Assembly (NCBI GenBank): GCA_009693115.1
Contig: SHXW01000010.1
Span: 1 to 64,000, forward strand
Direction: 5' to 3'
Length of the DNA: 64,000 nucleotides
Source of the DNA: Dehalococcoidia bacterium
GTDB lineage: Bacteria > Chloroflexota > Dehalococcoidia > Lucifugimonadales > Lucifugimonadaceae
The notes under the pieces were generated by a model. That model searched no databases. It was not told where the DNA came from and saw only the letters and a program-made list of their open reading frames with translations. Position 1 is the stretch's first letter; every line of letters starts with the position of its first letter. Shown here one piece after another: positions 1-8,960 of the stretch. Position numbers and translations under genes: made by a program.

Positions 1-489
1 GCCCTGACCTTTGACGGTGAATACATCTGGACGGCGAGCCCTCTCGCGAACACAGTGACCAAGATCAGGAAGGACGGCTCAATCGCAGGGGTGTTCAACG
101 TCGGCAAGGCACCGGTGTCCCTCGCCCTCGAGCACGAGAACATCTGGGTGACCAATTCGGGCGACAACACCGTCACGAAGCTCAGACGGGAGGACGGGAA
201 GGAGATAGGCACCTACCGCGTCGGGGATACTCCCGTGGCGATAGTCTTCTCAGACTTCAATGCCACTGGCACCATGGCAGAGGGCCATACAGGCCACATG
301 TGGGTGGCCAATCTTGCGGACAACACAGTCATGAAACTGACCTTGGACGGACACCGCCTCGCTGTGGCCCGCACGGGCGATAGGCCTGCGGCGTTGGCCG
401 TTTTCGGGGACACACTGGCAGTCGTCAACTCCGGATCCCACACGCTGAGCCGCATCCCATTAGGCACCGGCGGAGAGGGAATGATGTGA
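1..489 (+). CDS. Beta-propeller (YncE/Vgb-like) protein, 5' end cut by window
   Basis: The frame is open from the first base, so the N-terminus lies outside the window; the GTG at 55 is an internal Val, not a start. The visible 162 residues hold repeats of the type 'hxIWVTNSGDNTVTKLR..DG' (IWTASPLANTVTKI, IWVTNSGDNTVTKL, MWVANLADNTVMKL), each about 45 residues apart. This pattern is typical of blades of seven-bladed YncE/NHL/virginiamycin-B-lyase-like propellers. These are usually secreted or surface proteins; ligand and function cannot be read from the sequence. The end at ATGATGTGA is clean. Whether it is a lyase cannot be judged from the fragment. Confidence 0.75.
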   Translation, partial: ALTFDGEYIWTASPLANTVTKIRKDGSIAGVFNVGKAPVSLALEHENIWVTNSGDNTVTKLRREDGKEIGTYRVGDTPVAIVFSDFNATGTMAEGHTGHMWVANLADNTVMKLTLDGHRLAVARTGDRPAALAVFGDTLAVVNSGSHTLSRIPLGTGGEGMM

Positions 490-565
490 CCGCGCCCACG
501 CCTTCACCCGGCCCTTGCCGGAATTTGGGGCGCCATTGGACTCCCTTGCATACGAGGCCGTCCAA

Positions 566-1330
566 TTGAAGCTGCCCAACCAGTCCACACACATCAGGGC
601 GCTAGTCGCGGGCGTCGCGGCAACCCCGTCTCTCTTGACTCTGGCATCATGCGAGTCCGACGGCGACGCCCCGGCGTCCGCGATCGATCAAGCTCCTGTG
701 CCCGAGACAAGCACCCGCGTCTACACAATGGACAGCCTCGCTTCGCTTGGCTGGAAGCGCAAGGGCGGCTTCGAAAGACAATTCGAAGCCGCGTCCGAAA
801 CTGCATGGGGCTTCCACGAGGCCAGAGAGGTGGCAGCCATCCTCTATGCCTCCCCGGAGCAGGCGCGGCTGCACGGCCCGTCCGCTGGAAAGAGCCAAAC
901 AGCATTGACAGCCGAAGGTCGCTTCGAACCTGGTGTGGAACGCACAAAGTGCGGAGGGTTCGGCAACTACCGCACTCCCTACAAACTAGCAATGCCTGAG
1001 CCGGGCACCGGCTGTGGATCGCCTGCCCGACCCGGTCGCCATGCGACCGGGTCGAAGTGCACTCTGTTCTTCGGTCATGCTGGCTCAATCGGCAGCTTGA
1101 CGGACGGTAGCCGACAGGCCGGGGCTGAGGCTCTGGCGCCAACCTTGATCGAAGGACTGGCTGATGGGGGAGGCGCTGAAGATATCCACTTCCAGAGAGA
1201 ATGCCCCCAACGCATACCTGTATACGCAGACTTCGTGATCGAAGGCAACCTTGTGTTCATGTGCGAGCCAAAGAACGCGGGTGACTTGGACGCGTGCCGC
1301 ACCCTCGTAATACAACTCCGTGCGCAATAG
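566..1330 (+). CDS. Putative lipoprotein of unknown function, possibly degraded
   Basis: I do not recognise this protein. The frame is open from TTG 515, but TTG 566 is the better start: GAGG at 554-557 lies 8 bases upstream and the product then begins Met-Lys-Leu-Pro with a hydrophobic stretch ending in a lipobox-like LTLASC. That would make a lipoprotein with Cys near residue 29. The C-terminal 50 residues look like real protein (VYADFVIEGNLVFMCEP). The middle (around 940-1110) is rich in Gly, Pro, Arg and Cys and may hold compensating frameshifts. It sits between a beta-propeller gene and a permease on the same strand. Existence as an intact gene is uncertain. Confidence 0.4.
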   Translation: MKLPNQSTHIRALVAGVAATPSLLTLASCESDGDAPASAIDQAPVPETSTRVYTMDSLASLGWKRKGGFERQFEAASETAWGFHEAREVAAILYASPEQARLHGPSAGKSQTALTAEGRFEPGVERTKCGGFGNYRTPYKLAMPEPGTGCGSPARPGRHATGSKCTLFFGHAGSIGSLTDGSRQAGAEALAPTLIEGLADGGGAEDIHFQRECPQRIPVYADFVIEGNLVFMCEPKNAGDLDACRTLVIQLRAQ

Positions 1331-1460
1331 GCCCCCGCAGCGCGATGTCTGTGATGCCACCAGACCGGTGGATCCAACCAGTTCGAAAACTCCTATTGAA
1401 AGCCCCCCCGCAAGCTGCTCTGATGGGCGGCTCGGGCCTGTCGCCCGATATGCGTTGGCC

Positions 1461-2474
1461 GTGTCAGGTTTTTTCGCGGGCAGCTACATCGTCAGGCGCT
1501 TCCTGCTCATGGTGGTCATCATCTGGGCAGCGAGCAGCCTCATCTTCTTCCTTCCGCGGCTCACGGGGGAGGACGCTATCCAGCAACGCTTCAAGTCGGA
1601 TGAGGATCGTGTCAGCCGGATGCCTGCGGACCGCCGCCTGGCTTACGAGCAGTTCCGCGACGCCTTCGGCTTCGAGAAGCCGGTGTGGCGGCAGTACGTG
1701 GTCTACATCGGGAAGCTCGCCCGGTTCAACCTCGGCTACTCGATGAGCTACTACCCGGTCACAGTCAACAAGATCGTGGCGGACTCCATCCTGTGGACCA
1801 TAGGACTCCTTGGAGTGGCGATCGTTGTCGCGTTCGCAGCCGGGACCGTCATAGGGGGGCTGCTCGGGTGGCAGGGGACGGGCGCGTGGGTCAGGCTCGC
1901 CGGCCTGCTGGTCTTTGCGCTGGCGGCGGTGCCTTACTACCTTTTGGGGCTCATCCTGGTCTTTCTCTTCGGCTTCCGCCTGGGCTGGTTCCCGCTATTC
2001 GGCGGCTATTCGATCGGCACATTCCCTGAGCACAGCCTCAAGTTTGCCTTCGACGTCATCCACCACTCCATCCTGCCGGCCCTCACCGTAGTCCTGGCTT
2101 CCACGGGATTCTGGGCGCTTCAGATGCGCGGCATGGTGGTTACAGTCATGGGTGAGGACTTCATGACCCTCGCGCAGTCGAAGGGTCTGACCAGGACGAG
2201 GCTCTTCTTCAGGTACGCCGTCCGCAATGCGCTGCTGCCGCAGACCACCGGGCTCGCCATCTCACTGGGGACGGTCCTGACAGGCGTCATGCTCGTCGAG
2301 ATTGTGTTCAACTACCCCGGCCTGGGGTACGTCCTGCGCCTCGCCATACGGCGGAGTGACTACTTCGTCATCACCGGACTGGTATACACCGTCATCGTGT
2401 CCCTGTCCGCCGCGACGTTCTTAATGGACGTGCTATATCCGAAACTCGACCCGCGCATCAGGGGTAGGGCGTAG
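1461..2474 (+). CDS. ABC transporter permease, dipeptide/oligopeptide (DppB) type
   Basis: This is an inner-membrane permease of the DppB/OppB family (peptide or nickel import). After an N-terminal membrane segment (YIVRRFLLMVVIIWAASSLIFFL) come a periplasmic loop with the family pattern FGFEKPVWRQYVVYIGKL and about five further membrane segments. The EAA loop is ALAQSKGLTRTRLFFRYAVRNALLP-like, close to the end, and the C-terminus LDPRIRG is typical of the family. The frame is open from GTG 1320, but those first 47 residues are polar and unlike the family, so I place the start near GTG 1461; no clear ribosome site decides it. No DppA, DppC or ATPase follows: the next gene is on the other strand. 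It may depend on partners outside the window or be a relic. Confidence 0.8.
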   Translation: MSGFFAGSYIVRRFLLMVVIIWAASSLIFFLPRLTGEDAIQQRFKSDEDRVSRMPADRRLAYEQFRDAFGFEKPVWRQYVVYIGKLARFNLGYSMSYYPVTVNKIVADSILWTIGLLGVAIVVAFAAGTVIGGLLGWQGTGAWVRLAGLLVFALAAVPYYLLGLILVFLFGFRLGWFPLFGGYSIGTFPEHSLKFAFDVIHHSILPALTVVLASTGFWALQMRGMVVTVMGEDFMTLAQSKGLTRTRLFFRYAVRNALLPQTTGLAISLGTVLTGVMLVEIVFNYPGLGYVLRLAIRRSDYFVITGLVYTVIVSLSAATFLMDVLYPKLDPRIRGRA

Positions 2475-2556
2475 GCGAGAGGGCCGTCTGGCGTTCGTCA
2501 TGTGATTCTCACCAACGGCTCAAGCCCGCTCCGGCAGAGGCGATCCCAGAAGGCCT

Positions 2557-3582
2557 CTAGTTCCGGCGCCCCAACAGGTAGGCTGTCAATTCCTTGAGGC
2601 ACTCAAGCTCCTGCGATGGCCGCTGCGCCGAGAGGGCGATCATGGCCTTGTGGGAAAAGTCCTCAGCTATAGACCGCGCTTCAGGCAGTGCTCCACACGA
2701 TCTGATCGCACCCACCGTCCCGGCAAGGAGAGCGGGGCGCTGCGCTGGCTCGGCTCCCAGATAGTCGAACAACGGCTGGCGGCCCGATCCGCCTTCCAGA
2801 GCGATGATCGCCGGGAGGGTTAGGATGCCTGAGGGCAGGTCATGTCCCGCTGGCTTGCCCAGCGTCTGCGATGTGGATTCCAAATCCAGCAGATCGTCGT
2901 ACACCTGGTAGGCCATACCCAGGCTATGCCCAAAGCTGCGGAGACGCTGCACATCCTCCTCGTCCGCTTCGCCAAGGATCGCACCGCTCTCGGCGGCTGT
3001 CGCGAATAGCGACGCCGTCTTGTCGAAGATGCGCTCGTAATAGGCGTCGCGGGTCGCGGATGGCTGCCATGCCCCGGCCAGTTCCTTTAGCTCGCCCCGC
3101 GCCAACTCTGCGATCGTCTCCGCGAAACGCCTGATGAGGCGGACGCTGTTTGTCTCACAGACGAATATGGCGGAGGACGCGAACACATAATCCCCGAGCA
3201 GCACGGCCACTGTCCCGCCCCATAATTTGCTCGCCGTAGCCCTGCCCCTGCGGGTCGCCGCCCTGTCCACTGTGTCATCGTGAACAAGCGTGGCGATGTG
3301 CAAGAGCTCTACGGCCGTCGCCATGTTGACCGAGCGTGCGTCGGAAGGTCGGCCCCACAGACGCTGTGCCAGGAGTGTGATCGCGGGACGCACGCGCTTG
3401 CCCGGAGCCGACAGGACGTGCTCCAATCGTTTCTCTATTTCAGGATGCTGCTGCGTTTCATCACGGCCTGCCGCGACTGACCCGATATTCAGGATGACCT
3501 GATCCAGCTCGCCCGCAACCGGCGCGTAAATGCGCTCTCTTGCATCCTCTACAGATTCCGGGAGTCCGTCGCGAGTGATCAT
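2557..3582 (-). CDS. Trans-polyprenyl diphosphate synthase
   Basis: The protein condenses isopentenyl diphosphate with an allylic diphosphate to make the prenyl chain of quinones or related lipids; it is cytosolic and Mg-dependent. The 341 residues hold both aspartate-rich motifs: first DDTVD at about 102-106 in LVHDDTVDRAATRRG, second DDLLD at about 229-233 in AYQVYDDLLD. GKRVRP near residue 61 binds isopentenyl diphosphate. The small residues before the first motif fit a medium or long chain product, as in HepT/IspB, but the chain length cannot be fixed. It starts 9 bases after the stop of metG on the same strand, so the two are probably co-transcribed. Confidence 0.92.
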   Translation of the reverse strand: MITRDGLPESVEDARERIYAPVAGELDQVILNIGSVAAGRDETQQHPEIEKRLEHVLSAPGKRVRPAITLLAQRLWGRPSDARSVNMATAVELLHIATLVHDDTVDRAATRRGRATASKLWGGTVAVLLGDYVFASSAIFVCETNSVRLIRRFAETIAELARGELKELAGAWQPSATRDAYYERIFDKTASLFATAAESGAILGEADEEDVQRLRSFGHSLGMAYQVYDDLLDLESTSQTLGKPAGHDLPSGILTLPAIIALEGGSGRQPLFDYLGAEPAQRPALLAGTVGAIRSCGALPEARSIAEDFSHKAMIALSAQRPSQELECLKELTAYLLGRRN

Positions 3583-3591
3583 CCGAAAAGG

Positions 3592-5373
3592 CTAACCCTT
3601 CTTTCGCGTCGACGCGGAACGACCACCGTCTGCCAGTGTGCCCTGTGCAGGGCCGGAAGGCACGATGCCCAGCCGGGCGTTCTCTTCTTCCACTATCAAA
3701 TCGTCCAGTTTCTTGAAGAGCGGCACCGGTTCGCCCAACTTTGTGCCAGGCCTGATCTCAACTCGTTTCCACCCGGCGTCACCTACGGCGCCACTGAACC
3801 CAAGCATGGTGTGCGTCTTCTGCGCTGAAAACGGGAGGTACGGGCACATGACGGTGCGGAGAGTGGCGGCTATGTTGAGGGCGGTCCAGAGCGTCGTCGC
3901 TGCGCCAGCGCGGTCAGATTTGACCGCGACCCATGGTGCCTTGCCGTCCACGTAGCGATTGCCGTGCTGAGCCAGGGCCATGACAGCTCGCAGGCCGTCG
4001 CGCAGCTTGCGTGCTTCTATGGCGACGGACACATCCCTGAGCGCAGCGTCGCACGCCGCCAGCGCGGTGGTTTCGGCGTCTTCAAGCTGGCCCGGCTGAG
4101 GCGTTTCACCATTGAAATCGCGGTACGTGATCGTCAGCACGCGGTGGATGAAGTTGCCCAGTGTGGCGACCAGTTCATTGTTATTGGCGGCGAGGAAACC
4201 CTGCCATGAAAACTCCGTGTCGGAAGTCTCAGGAGACACTGACGTCAGGTAGTAGCGCAGCGGCTCCGGATCGTAGCGCTTTAGAAAGTCCGGCAGCCAG
4301 ACAGCGTTGCCCTTTGACTTGGAGAATTTTCCACCACCAAGGTTCAGGAACTCCGCCGAGACCACGTCCGTGGGCAGGTTCAGCGGCCCTTCCCCGCCTA
4401 TGTATCCTGCGCGTTTCTTCCCGGCAGTGGCGTCATTAAAGCCCATGATCATGGCTGGCCAGATGATGGTGTGGAACGGAATGTTGTCCTTGCCCAAGAA
4501 GTAGTACGACTCGGCTTCCGGATCCAGCCAGTACTCCTTCCATAGGTCGGGATTGCCCTGCCGCTGGCCCAGTTCAACAGCGGCGGAAAGGTATCCCATC
4601 ACTGCCTCGAACCACACATAGACCCGCTTGCCCTCGAAGCCGGTGAGCGGCACGGGCACTCCCCATTCCATATCGCGAGTGACGGCACGATCGTGCAGGC
4701 CCTCTGCCAGCATGCCCAGCGTCACGTTTTTCACGTTTGGCCGCCAGTCCGTCTTCGCCTCCATCCATGCCTTGAGCCGGTCCTGGAAGGCTGGCAAACG
4801 AAACATCTGGTGGACGGTGTCCCTAAACTCCGGCTTCGACCCGTCGCTCTTGGACCTGATGTCTATGAGGTCGATCGGGTCAAGAGTCCGTCCGCAAGAG
4901 TCACACTGGTCACCACGGGCAGACTTGTTCCCGCAGTGCGGGCACGTGCCCTCTACGAAACGGTCGGACAGAAACCGCTGCTCAGTGAGGGAATAAGGCA
5001 TCTTCTGTGTGCCCTCGTGCAGGTAGCCCCTGCCCAGGAGAGCGCTGAAGAGGTCATGGACGACCGTTTCGTGGTTCGCCGTATGCGTGGACGTGTAAAT
5101 GTCATACGAGATGCCCATCTTCTCGTACGTGTCCTTGTGGATCTCGTGATAGCGGCTGGCGACTACGAGCGGCTCCACGCCCTCGTCACGGGCGCGGAGG
5201 GCCGTTGGAGTGCCGTGCATGTCACTCCCTGAAACCATTGCGACCTGATGCCCGGCAAGCCTGTGATACCGCGCGAAGATGTCCGGCGGCAGGGACGCGC
5301 CTGCTATGTGGCCCAGGTGCGGTTCGTTATTGACGTACGGCCACGCCACGCAGACAAGGATCTTTCGGGCCAC
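3592..5373 (-). CDS. metG: Methionyl-tRNA synthetase
   Basis: This class I synthetase charges tRNA-Met and initiator tRNA. The HIGH signature reads HLGH at about residue 19, the KMSKS loop reads KFSKSKG, and the connective-peptide zinc knuckle has CPHCG...CDSCG. The anticodon-binding helical domain follows. The 593-residue product lacks the C-terminal EMAP/Trbp111 tRNA-binding domain. The open frame reaches 5439, but I choose GTG 5373: AGGA lies 8 bases upstream and the product begins at VARKILVCVAWPYVNNEPHLG, as expected for the family. The prenyl synthase gene follows at once on the same strand. Confidence 0.96.
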   Translation of the reverse strand: MARKILVCVAWPYVNNEPHLGHIAGASLPPDIFARYHRLAGHQVAMVSGSDMHGTPTALRARDEGVEPLVVASRYHEIHKDTYEKMGISYDIYTSTHTANHETVVHDLFSALLGRGYLHEGTQKMPYSLTEQRFLSDRFVEGTCPHCGNKSARGDQCDSCGRTLDPIDLIDIRSKSDGSKPEFRDTVHQMFRLPAFQDRLKAWMEAKTDWRPNVKNVTLGMLAEGLHDRAVTRDMEWGVPVPLTGFEGKRVYVWFEAVMGYLSAAVELGQRQGNPDLWKEYWLDPEAESYYFLGKDNIPFHTIIWPAMIMGFNDATAGKKRAGYIGGEGPLNLPTDVVSAEFLNLGGGKFSKSKGNAVWLPDFLKRYDPEPLRYYLTSVSPETSDTEFSWQGFLAANNNELVATLGNFIHRVLTITYRDFNGETPQPGQLEDAETTALAACDAALRDVSVAIEARKLRDGLRAVMALAQHGNRYVDGKAPWVAVKSDRAGAATTLWTALNIAATLRTVMCPYLPFSAQKTHTMLGFSGAVGDAGWKRVEIRPGTKLGEPVPLFKKLDDLIVEEENARLGIVPSGPAQGTLADGGRSASTRKKG

Positions 5374-5521
5374 GAGTGTGTCCTGACTGTCCGGGCAGAA
5401 CCCGCTCTCCCGACGGGAGATGGCGGGCACCCGCCACAAGCTGGTGACGAAGGAGAACCTTCCGACTATAACGAGACTGTCTTCAGGAAGCTGGTTCGGG
5501 AATTATATCTGCGGCCAGGCA

Positions 5522-6367
5522 CTACCCGGTGCGCCCGTCAGTGGGCTTTTGGTCTGCCGGCTTCAAAGACAGGCGGTAAACACGGCTGCGCGCCGCGCCA
5601 GTTTCCGCAGCCGCCTGCTCCACGAGAGTGCGTCCGGACAGGCCTTCCCCCCTTAGCCGTATGAGCGTGGCCGACACCTCTTCGTCGCCCGCCTCCGCCG
5701 TGCGCTCGGGAGCGCCCTCGATGGCAATGACGAACTCCCCGCGTGGCTCTGCGAAATGTAGTAGGGCTTGTTCAGCCGTACCGCGAAAAATCTCCTCGTA
5801 CAGCTTCGTCAACTCGCGGCCTATGACTATCCGGCGTCCGCCGAAGACCTGACCAAGATCCTCAAGCGCGTCCCGTAGCCGGTGGGGTGCTTCGAAGCAG
5901 ACGACTGTCCCGGTCTCCTGCGCAGCGGAGCGCAGCAGCTTCGTCCGTTCAGACTGTGTGCGCGGGAGGAAACCCAGAAAGAGGAACCTCCCTCCCGGTA
6001 GCCCCGAGACCGAGAGCAGCGCGGCGGCGGCTGAAGGTCCGGGTACAGGCACGACCGTGTGACCGCGGGCCGCTGCTTCTCTGACAATTTCAGCCCCGGG
6101 GTCGCTGAGTCCGGGCGTACCGGCGTCAGTAACGAGCGCAGCATCGCCTTCGTCCAAAACTGCCAGTGCCTCTTCAAGGCGCCGCTTCGGGCTGTCTTCG
6201 TGGTAGCCGATGAGCCTCGGCCTGGCCCCGATATGCACCAATAGCTTCTGTGTGACGCGCGTGTCCTCGGCAAAGACGACGGCGACCGCGCGCAGGGTCT
6301 CGGCAGCACGCGTCGTCATATCGGAAAGGTTGCCTATGGGCGTGGCGATGACGTAGAGCGTACTCAT
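5522..6367 (-). CDS. rsmI: 16S rRNA (cytidine1402-2'-O)-methyltransferase
   Basis: RsmI uses S-adenosylmethionine to methylate the ribose of C1402 in the decoding site of 16S rRNA. It belongs to the tetrapyrrole-methylase fold, seen here in TPIGNLSDMTTRAAETL near the N-terminus, FAEDTR, and the loop DAGTPGLSDPG at about 81-91. VPGPSAAAALLSVSGLP and FLGFLP are also family landmarks. The length of 281 residues is normal and the start MSTLYVIATPIGNLSD is canonical. It lies between lipA and metG on the same strand with gaps of about 150-185 bases, so it may have its own promoter. Confidence 0.96.
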   Translation of the reverse strand: MSTLYVIATPIGNLSDMTTRAAETLRAVAVVFAEDTRVTQKLLVHIGARPRLIGYHEDSPKRRLEEALAVLDEGDAALVTDAGTPGLSDPGAEIVREAAARGHTVVPVPGPSAAAALLSVSGLPGGRFLFLGFLPRTQSERTKLLRSAAQETGTVVCFEAPHRLRDALEDLGQVFGGRRIVIGRELTKLYEEIFRGTAEQALLHFAEPRGEFVIAIEGAPERTAEAGDEEVSATLIRLRGEGLSGRTLVEQAAAETGAARSRVYRLSLKPADQKPTDGRTG

Positions 6368-6552
6368 AAGATCCGGCCACCAAATCCCCTCTCCCGCCTG
6401 GGCGCCTTATTCGGCGCGGGGCAGAGCGGGGGCGCAGACCAGCACCTTCTTGCCCACTCTTAAATCGCTTCAAGACTATCGAAATACCGGCGAAGCGGGC
6501 TCAGTGACTCACCCCTCCTCCTGACCTGGGAAGGGACTTTCGGAGTTGGCTC

Positions 6553-7521
6553 CTAGTCCTCTGCCACCGGGCTGGCCGCGGCGTTCGACATCCGGCGTAC
6601 CTCCGGACCAGTCGCCGCCTCGTGCTGCTCATCTGCGTGATAGGACGAGCGGACAAGCGGCCCCGAGGCCACGTGCTTAAAGCCCATCTTCAGGCCTTCG
6701 TCCGCAAGTTTTTTGAAGTCGTCCGGATGATAGAACCTGATCAGCGGGTGGTGGTTCTTCGTCGGCCTCAGGTACTGGCCAATGGTCAGTAGATCAACAC
6801 CGGCGGATCGCAGGTCCCCCATCGTCTCCAGCAACTCATCTCGCGTCTCGCCGAGCCCCACCATCATGCCTGACTTCGTTGGCACGTCAGGCCGCATCTC
6901 TCGCGCGAGCCGCAGGAGTTCGAGCGAGCGGCCATAGTCGCCCTTCGCCCTGACCTTCACGAAGACCCGCCGCACTGTCTCGATATTGTGGTTCAGCACT
7001 TCAGGCATGGCGTCCATCACGAGTTTGAGCGAATCACGGCTGCCTGCGAAGTCGCCGATGAGAACCTCCACTTTGCAGTCTGGGGCAAATCTGTGGATGA
7101 GCCGGATGCTCTGCGCGAAAATGCCTGCTCCGCCGTCCGGCAGGTCATCCCGGTCAACCGAGGTGATTACCGCGTACTTCAGCCCCATTTCCTGCACCGT
7201 CTGTGCCAGACGCATCGGCTCGCCCACGTCCAGCGTGCCCGGCCAGCCGGTTTTTACGTTGCAGTAGGAGCAGGCCCGCGTGCAGGTGTCGCCCAGGATC
7301 ATGAACGTGGCAGTCTTGCGGCCCCAGCACTCGCCTATGTTCGGACAGGCGGCTTCCTCACAGACTGTGTGGAGTTTCGAGTCCCGGAAGCGACGCTTGA
7401 GATCCAGATAGCCCTCATTGCCTGGAGCAGGCACCTTGAACCACTCGGGGAGCCTGCGCTCCACGGGGGGCGGTGCATAGGGAATCTGGGATGAGGGATA
7501 TGACATAGCAACTCGGGCCAC
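6553..7521 (-). CDS. lipA: Lipoyl synthase
   Basis: LipA is a radical-SAM enzyme that inserts two sulfurs into octanoyl groups on lipoyl domains of 2-oxoacid dehydrogenases. The auxiliary cluster Cys are at about 54, 59 and 65 (CEEAACPNIGEC) and the radical-SAM cluster Cys at about 80, 84 and 87 (CTRACSYC). The C-terminal Arg-Ser-Ser-Tyr (VRSSYHADE) supplies the serine ligand of the auxiliary cluster. Length (322) is normal. MARVAMSY offers two Met starts five codons apart; either is possible. No lipB or lipoate ligase lies next to it, but a PDH-E1-like gene is present in the window at 57.5-60 kb. Confidence 0.97.
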   Translation of the reverse strand: MARVAMSYPSSQIPYAPPPVERRLPEWFKVPAPGNEGYLDLKRRFRDSKLHTVCEEAACPNIGECWGRKTATFMILGDTCTRACSYCNVKTGWPGTLDVGEPMRLAQTVQEMGLKYAVITSVDRDDLPDGGAGIFAQSIRLIHRFAPDCKVEVLIGDFAGSRDSLKLVMDAMPEVLNHNIETVRRVFVKVRAKGDYGRSLELLRLAREMRPDVPTKSGMMVGLGETRDELLETMGDLRSAGVDLLTIGQYLRPTKNHHPLIRFYHPDDFKKLADEGLKMGFKHVASGPLVRSSYHADEQHEAATGPEVRRMSNAAASPVAED

Positions 7522-7649
7522 TGGGAACCTGATCTTCGCTGCAGAATAGCAGACGAAGGTACGCAGACTTGAGGCCGCCCGCCATCACCTCGTCAGGATC
7601 CGGTTGGCGCCCTCGTTCTCTCCCGCATGGAGAGAGGATTGGAGTTTGA

Positions 7650-8960
7650 TTGAGCAGCAGGGCAAACAGAAAGCGCCGGTCAAGAGGGCCGTCCCTGACG
7701 GAGCACCTTGACCTCAAGCCGGGCGACCGGATCACATTGAGGCTCGGGCCGCTGAACGACGCGGGTGATGCCACAGCGCATCTAGACGGAGCGCCCGTGG
7801 AGGTCGCGGGCGGCCTCCCAGGCGAGGATGTCATTGCAGAAGTCATCCGCGCCTTCCCAGAGCGCGTCGCGGCAAAGGTAGCCTTGGCCGCCTCCCCTTC
7901 TCCAGACCGTGTCGCGCCGCCCTGCCCGTACTACCTCCAGTGCACCGGCTGCCAGCTCCAGCATATGCGGTATGAGGCACAGCTTGAGTTCAAACGCGGC
8001 CGGCTCGCCGCTGAACTCGCAAAGTGGCCCGCTCTCGCAGGCGCAACAGTATTGCCTACACTCGCCAGCCCCCGCCAGTTGGGGTACCGCAACCACGCCC
8101 GCTTCTCCGTGGGCAAGGGCAACGATGTCGCTTCCGGCACAGGCCGCGGCGATGTTGGCTATGTAAATGCCGTCACACGACGGTTGGTCCGAGTTGACCG
8201 TTGCCTGCTCATGGATGACAGGGTAAATGCCGCTCTCGCCGCCATGCAGGGCCGTCTCGCCGGAATGAGCCAGCTGTCTGTGCGCGTGGGCTCTGCCGTC
8301 GAGGATGGAGCGCAAGCAGGGACGGAATCTGAACACCCCTTTGGAAGCTACCTCATCCAGCCAGAACTCGTCTCCCCTGATGTCCCTTTCCCGTCCGGCC
8401 AGACCCACTATCAGGAAGAGGCGCTTGGGCGGCGGTTCCGGGTCGCCGGATCTTCGTTCTTCCAGGTCAACACACAGCAACTGGAAAATGTGGTCGGGCT
8501 GCTCAAGAACCGACTGGGGCTGACAGGCGCGGAGACGGTCGTTGACGCCTACTGCGGCGTCGGCACATTTGCTGTCCTGCTCGCGCCGTACGCGCGGCGG
8601 GTGATCGGGATTGAGGACTCCGTCACAGCTGTCGAGGACGCCCGTGCGAATGCGAAAGGGTTGTCAAACGTGGAGTTCGTTTCCGGACGCTCAGAAGACG
8701 CGATGGGGAGAATCGAAGGGGGAGTCGATGCCGTCGTGCTGGACCCGCCACGGGCCGGTTGCCACCCGGGGGCCATCGAAGCAGTGAAGCGGCTCAGGCC
8801 GGCACAGGTTGCGCTCGTCTCCTGTGAGCCGTCTGCCATGGCAAGGGACTTGGACGGCTTGCTGAAAGGCCCGTTTTCCCTCGCGTCAGTTCAGCCCGTG
8901 GACATGTTCCCGCAGACGCGCCATGTTGAAGCCGTGGCTTTCCTGAGGCTCTCCTCTTGA
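7650..8960 (+). CDS. RNA 5-methyluridine methyltransferase, RlmD/RlmCD (TrmA) family
   Basis: This SAM-dependent enzyme methylates C5 of uridine in RNA, in most relatives 23S rRNA U1939 and/or U747. An N-terminal TRAM domain (residues about 20-80, LKPGDRITLRLGPLNDAGD) is followed by the iron-sulfur cysteines CPYYLQCTGC (C92, C98, C101) with the fourth in VDRCLLMD. The SAM motif is DAYCGVGTF, the catalytic site is LDPPRAGC, and VSCEP follows. The start is TTG 7650: GGAG at 7641-7644 gives a spacing of 5, and no better ATG is present. Its last bases overlap the start of maf by 4 nt, so they are translationally coupled. The target uridine cannot be assigned without comparison. Confidence 0.93.
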   Translation: MSSRANRKRRSRGPSLTEHLDLKPGDRITLRLGPLNDAGDATAHLDGAPVEVAGGLPGEDVIAEVIRAFPERVAAKVALAASPSPDRVAPPCPYYLQCTGCQLQHMRYEAQLEFKRGRLAAELAKWPALAGATVLPTLASPRQLGYRNHARFSVGKGNDVASGTGRGDVGYVNAVTRRLVRVDRCLLMDDRVNAALAAMQGRLAGMSQLSVRVGSAVEDGAQAGTESEHPFGSYLIQPELVSPDVPFPSGQTHYQEEALGRRFRVAGSSFFQVNTQQLENVVGLLKNRLGLTGAETVVDAYCGVGTFAVLLAPYARRVIGIEDSVTAVEDARANAKGLSNVEFVSGRSEDAMGRIEGGVDAVVLDPPRAGCHPGAIEAVKRLRPAQVALVSCEPSAMARDLDGLLKGPFSLASVQPVDMFPQTRHVEAVAFLRLSS

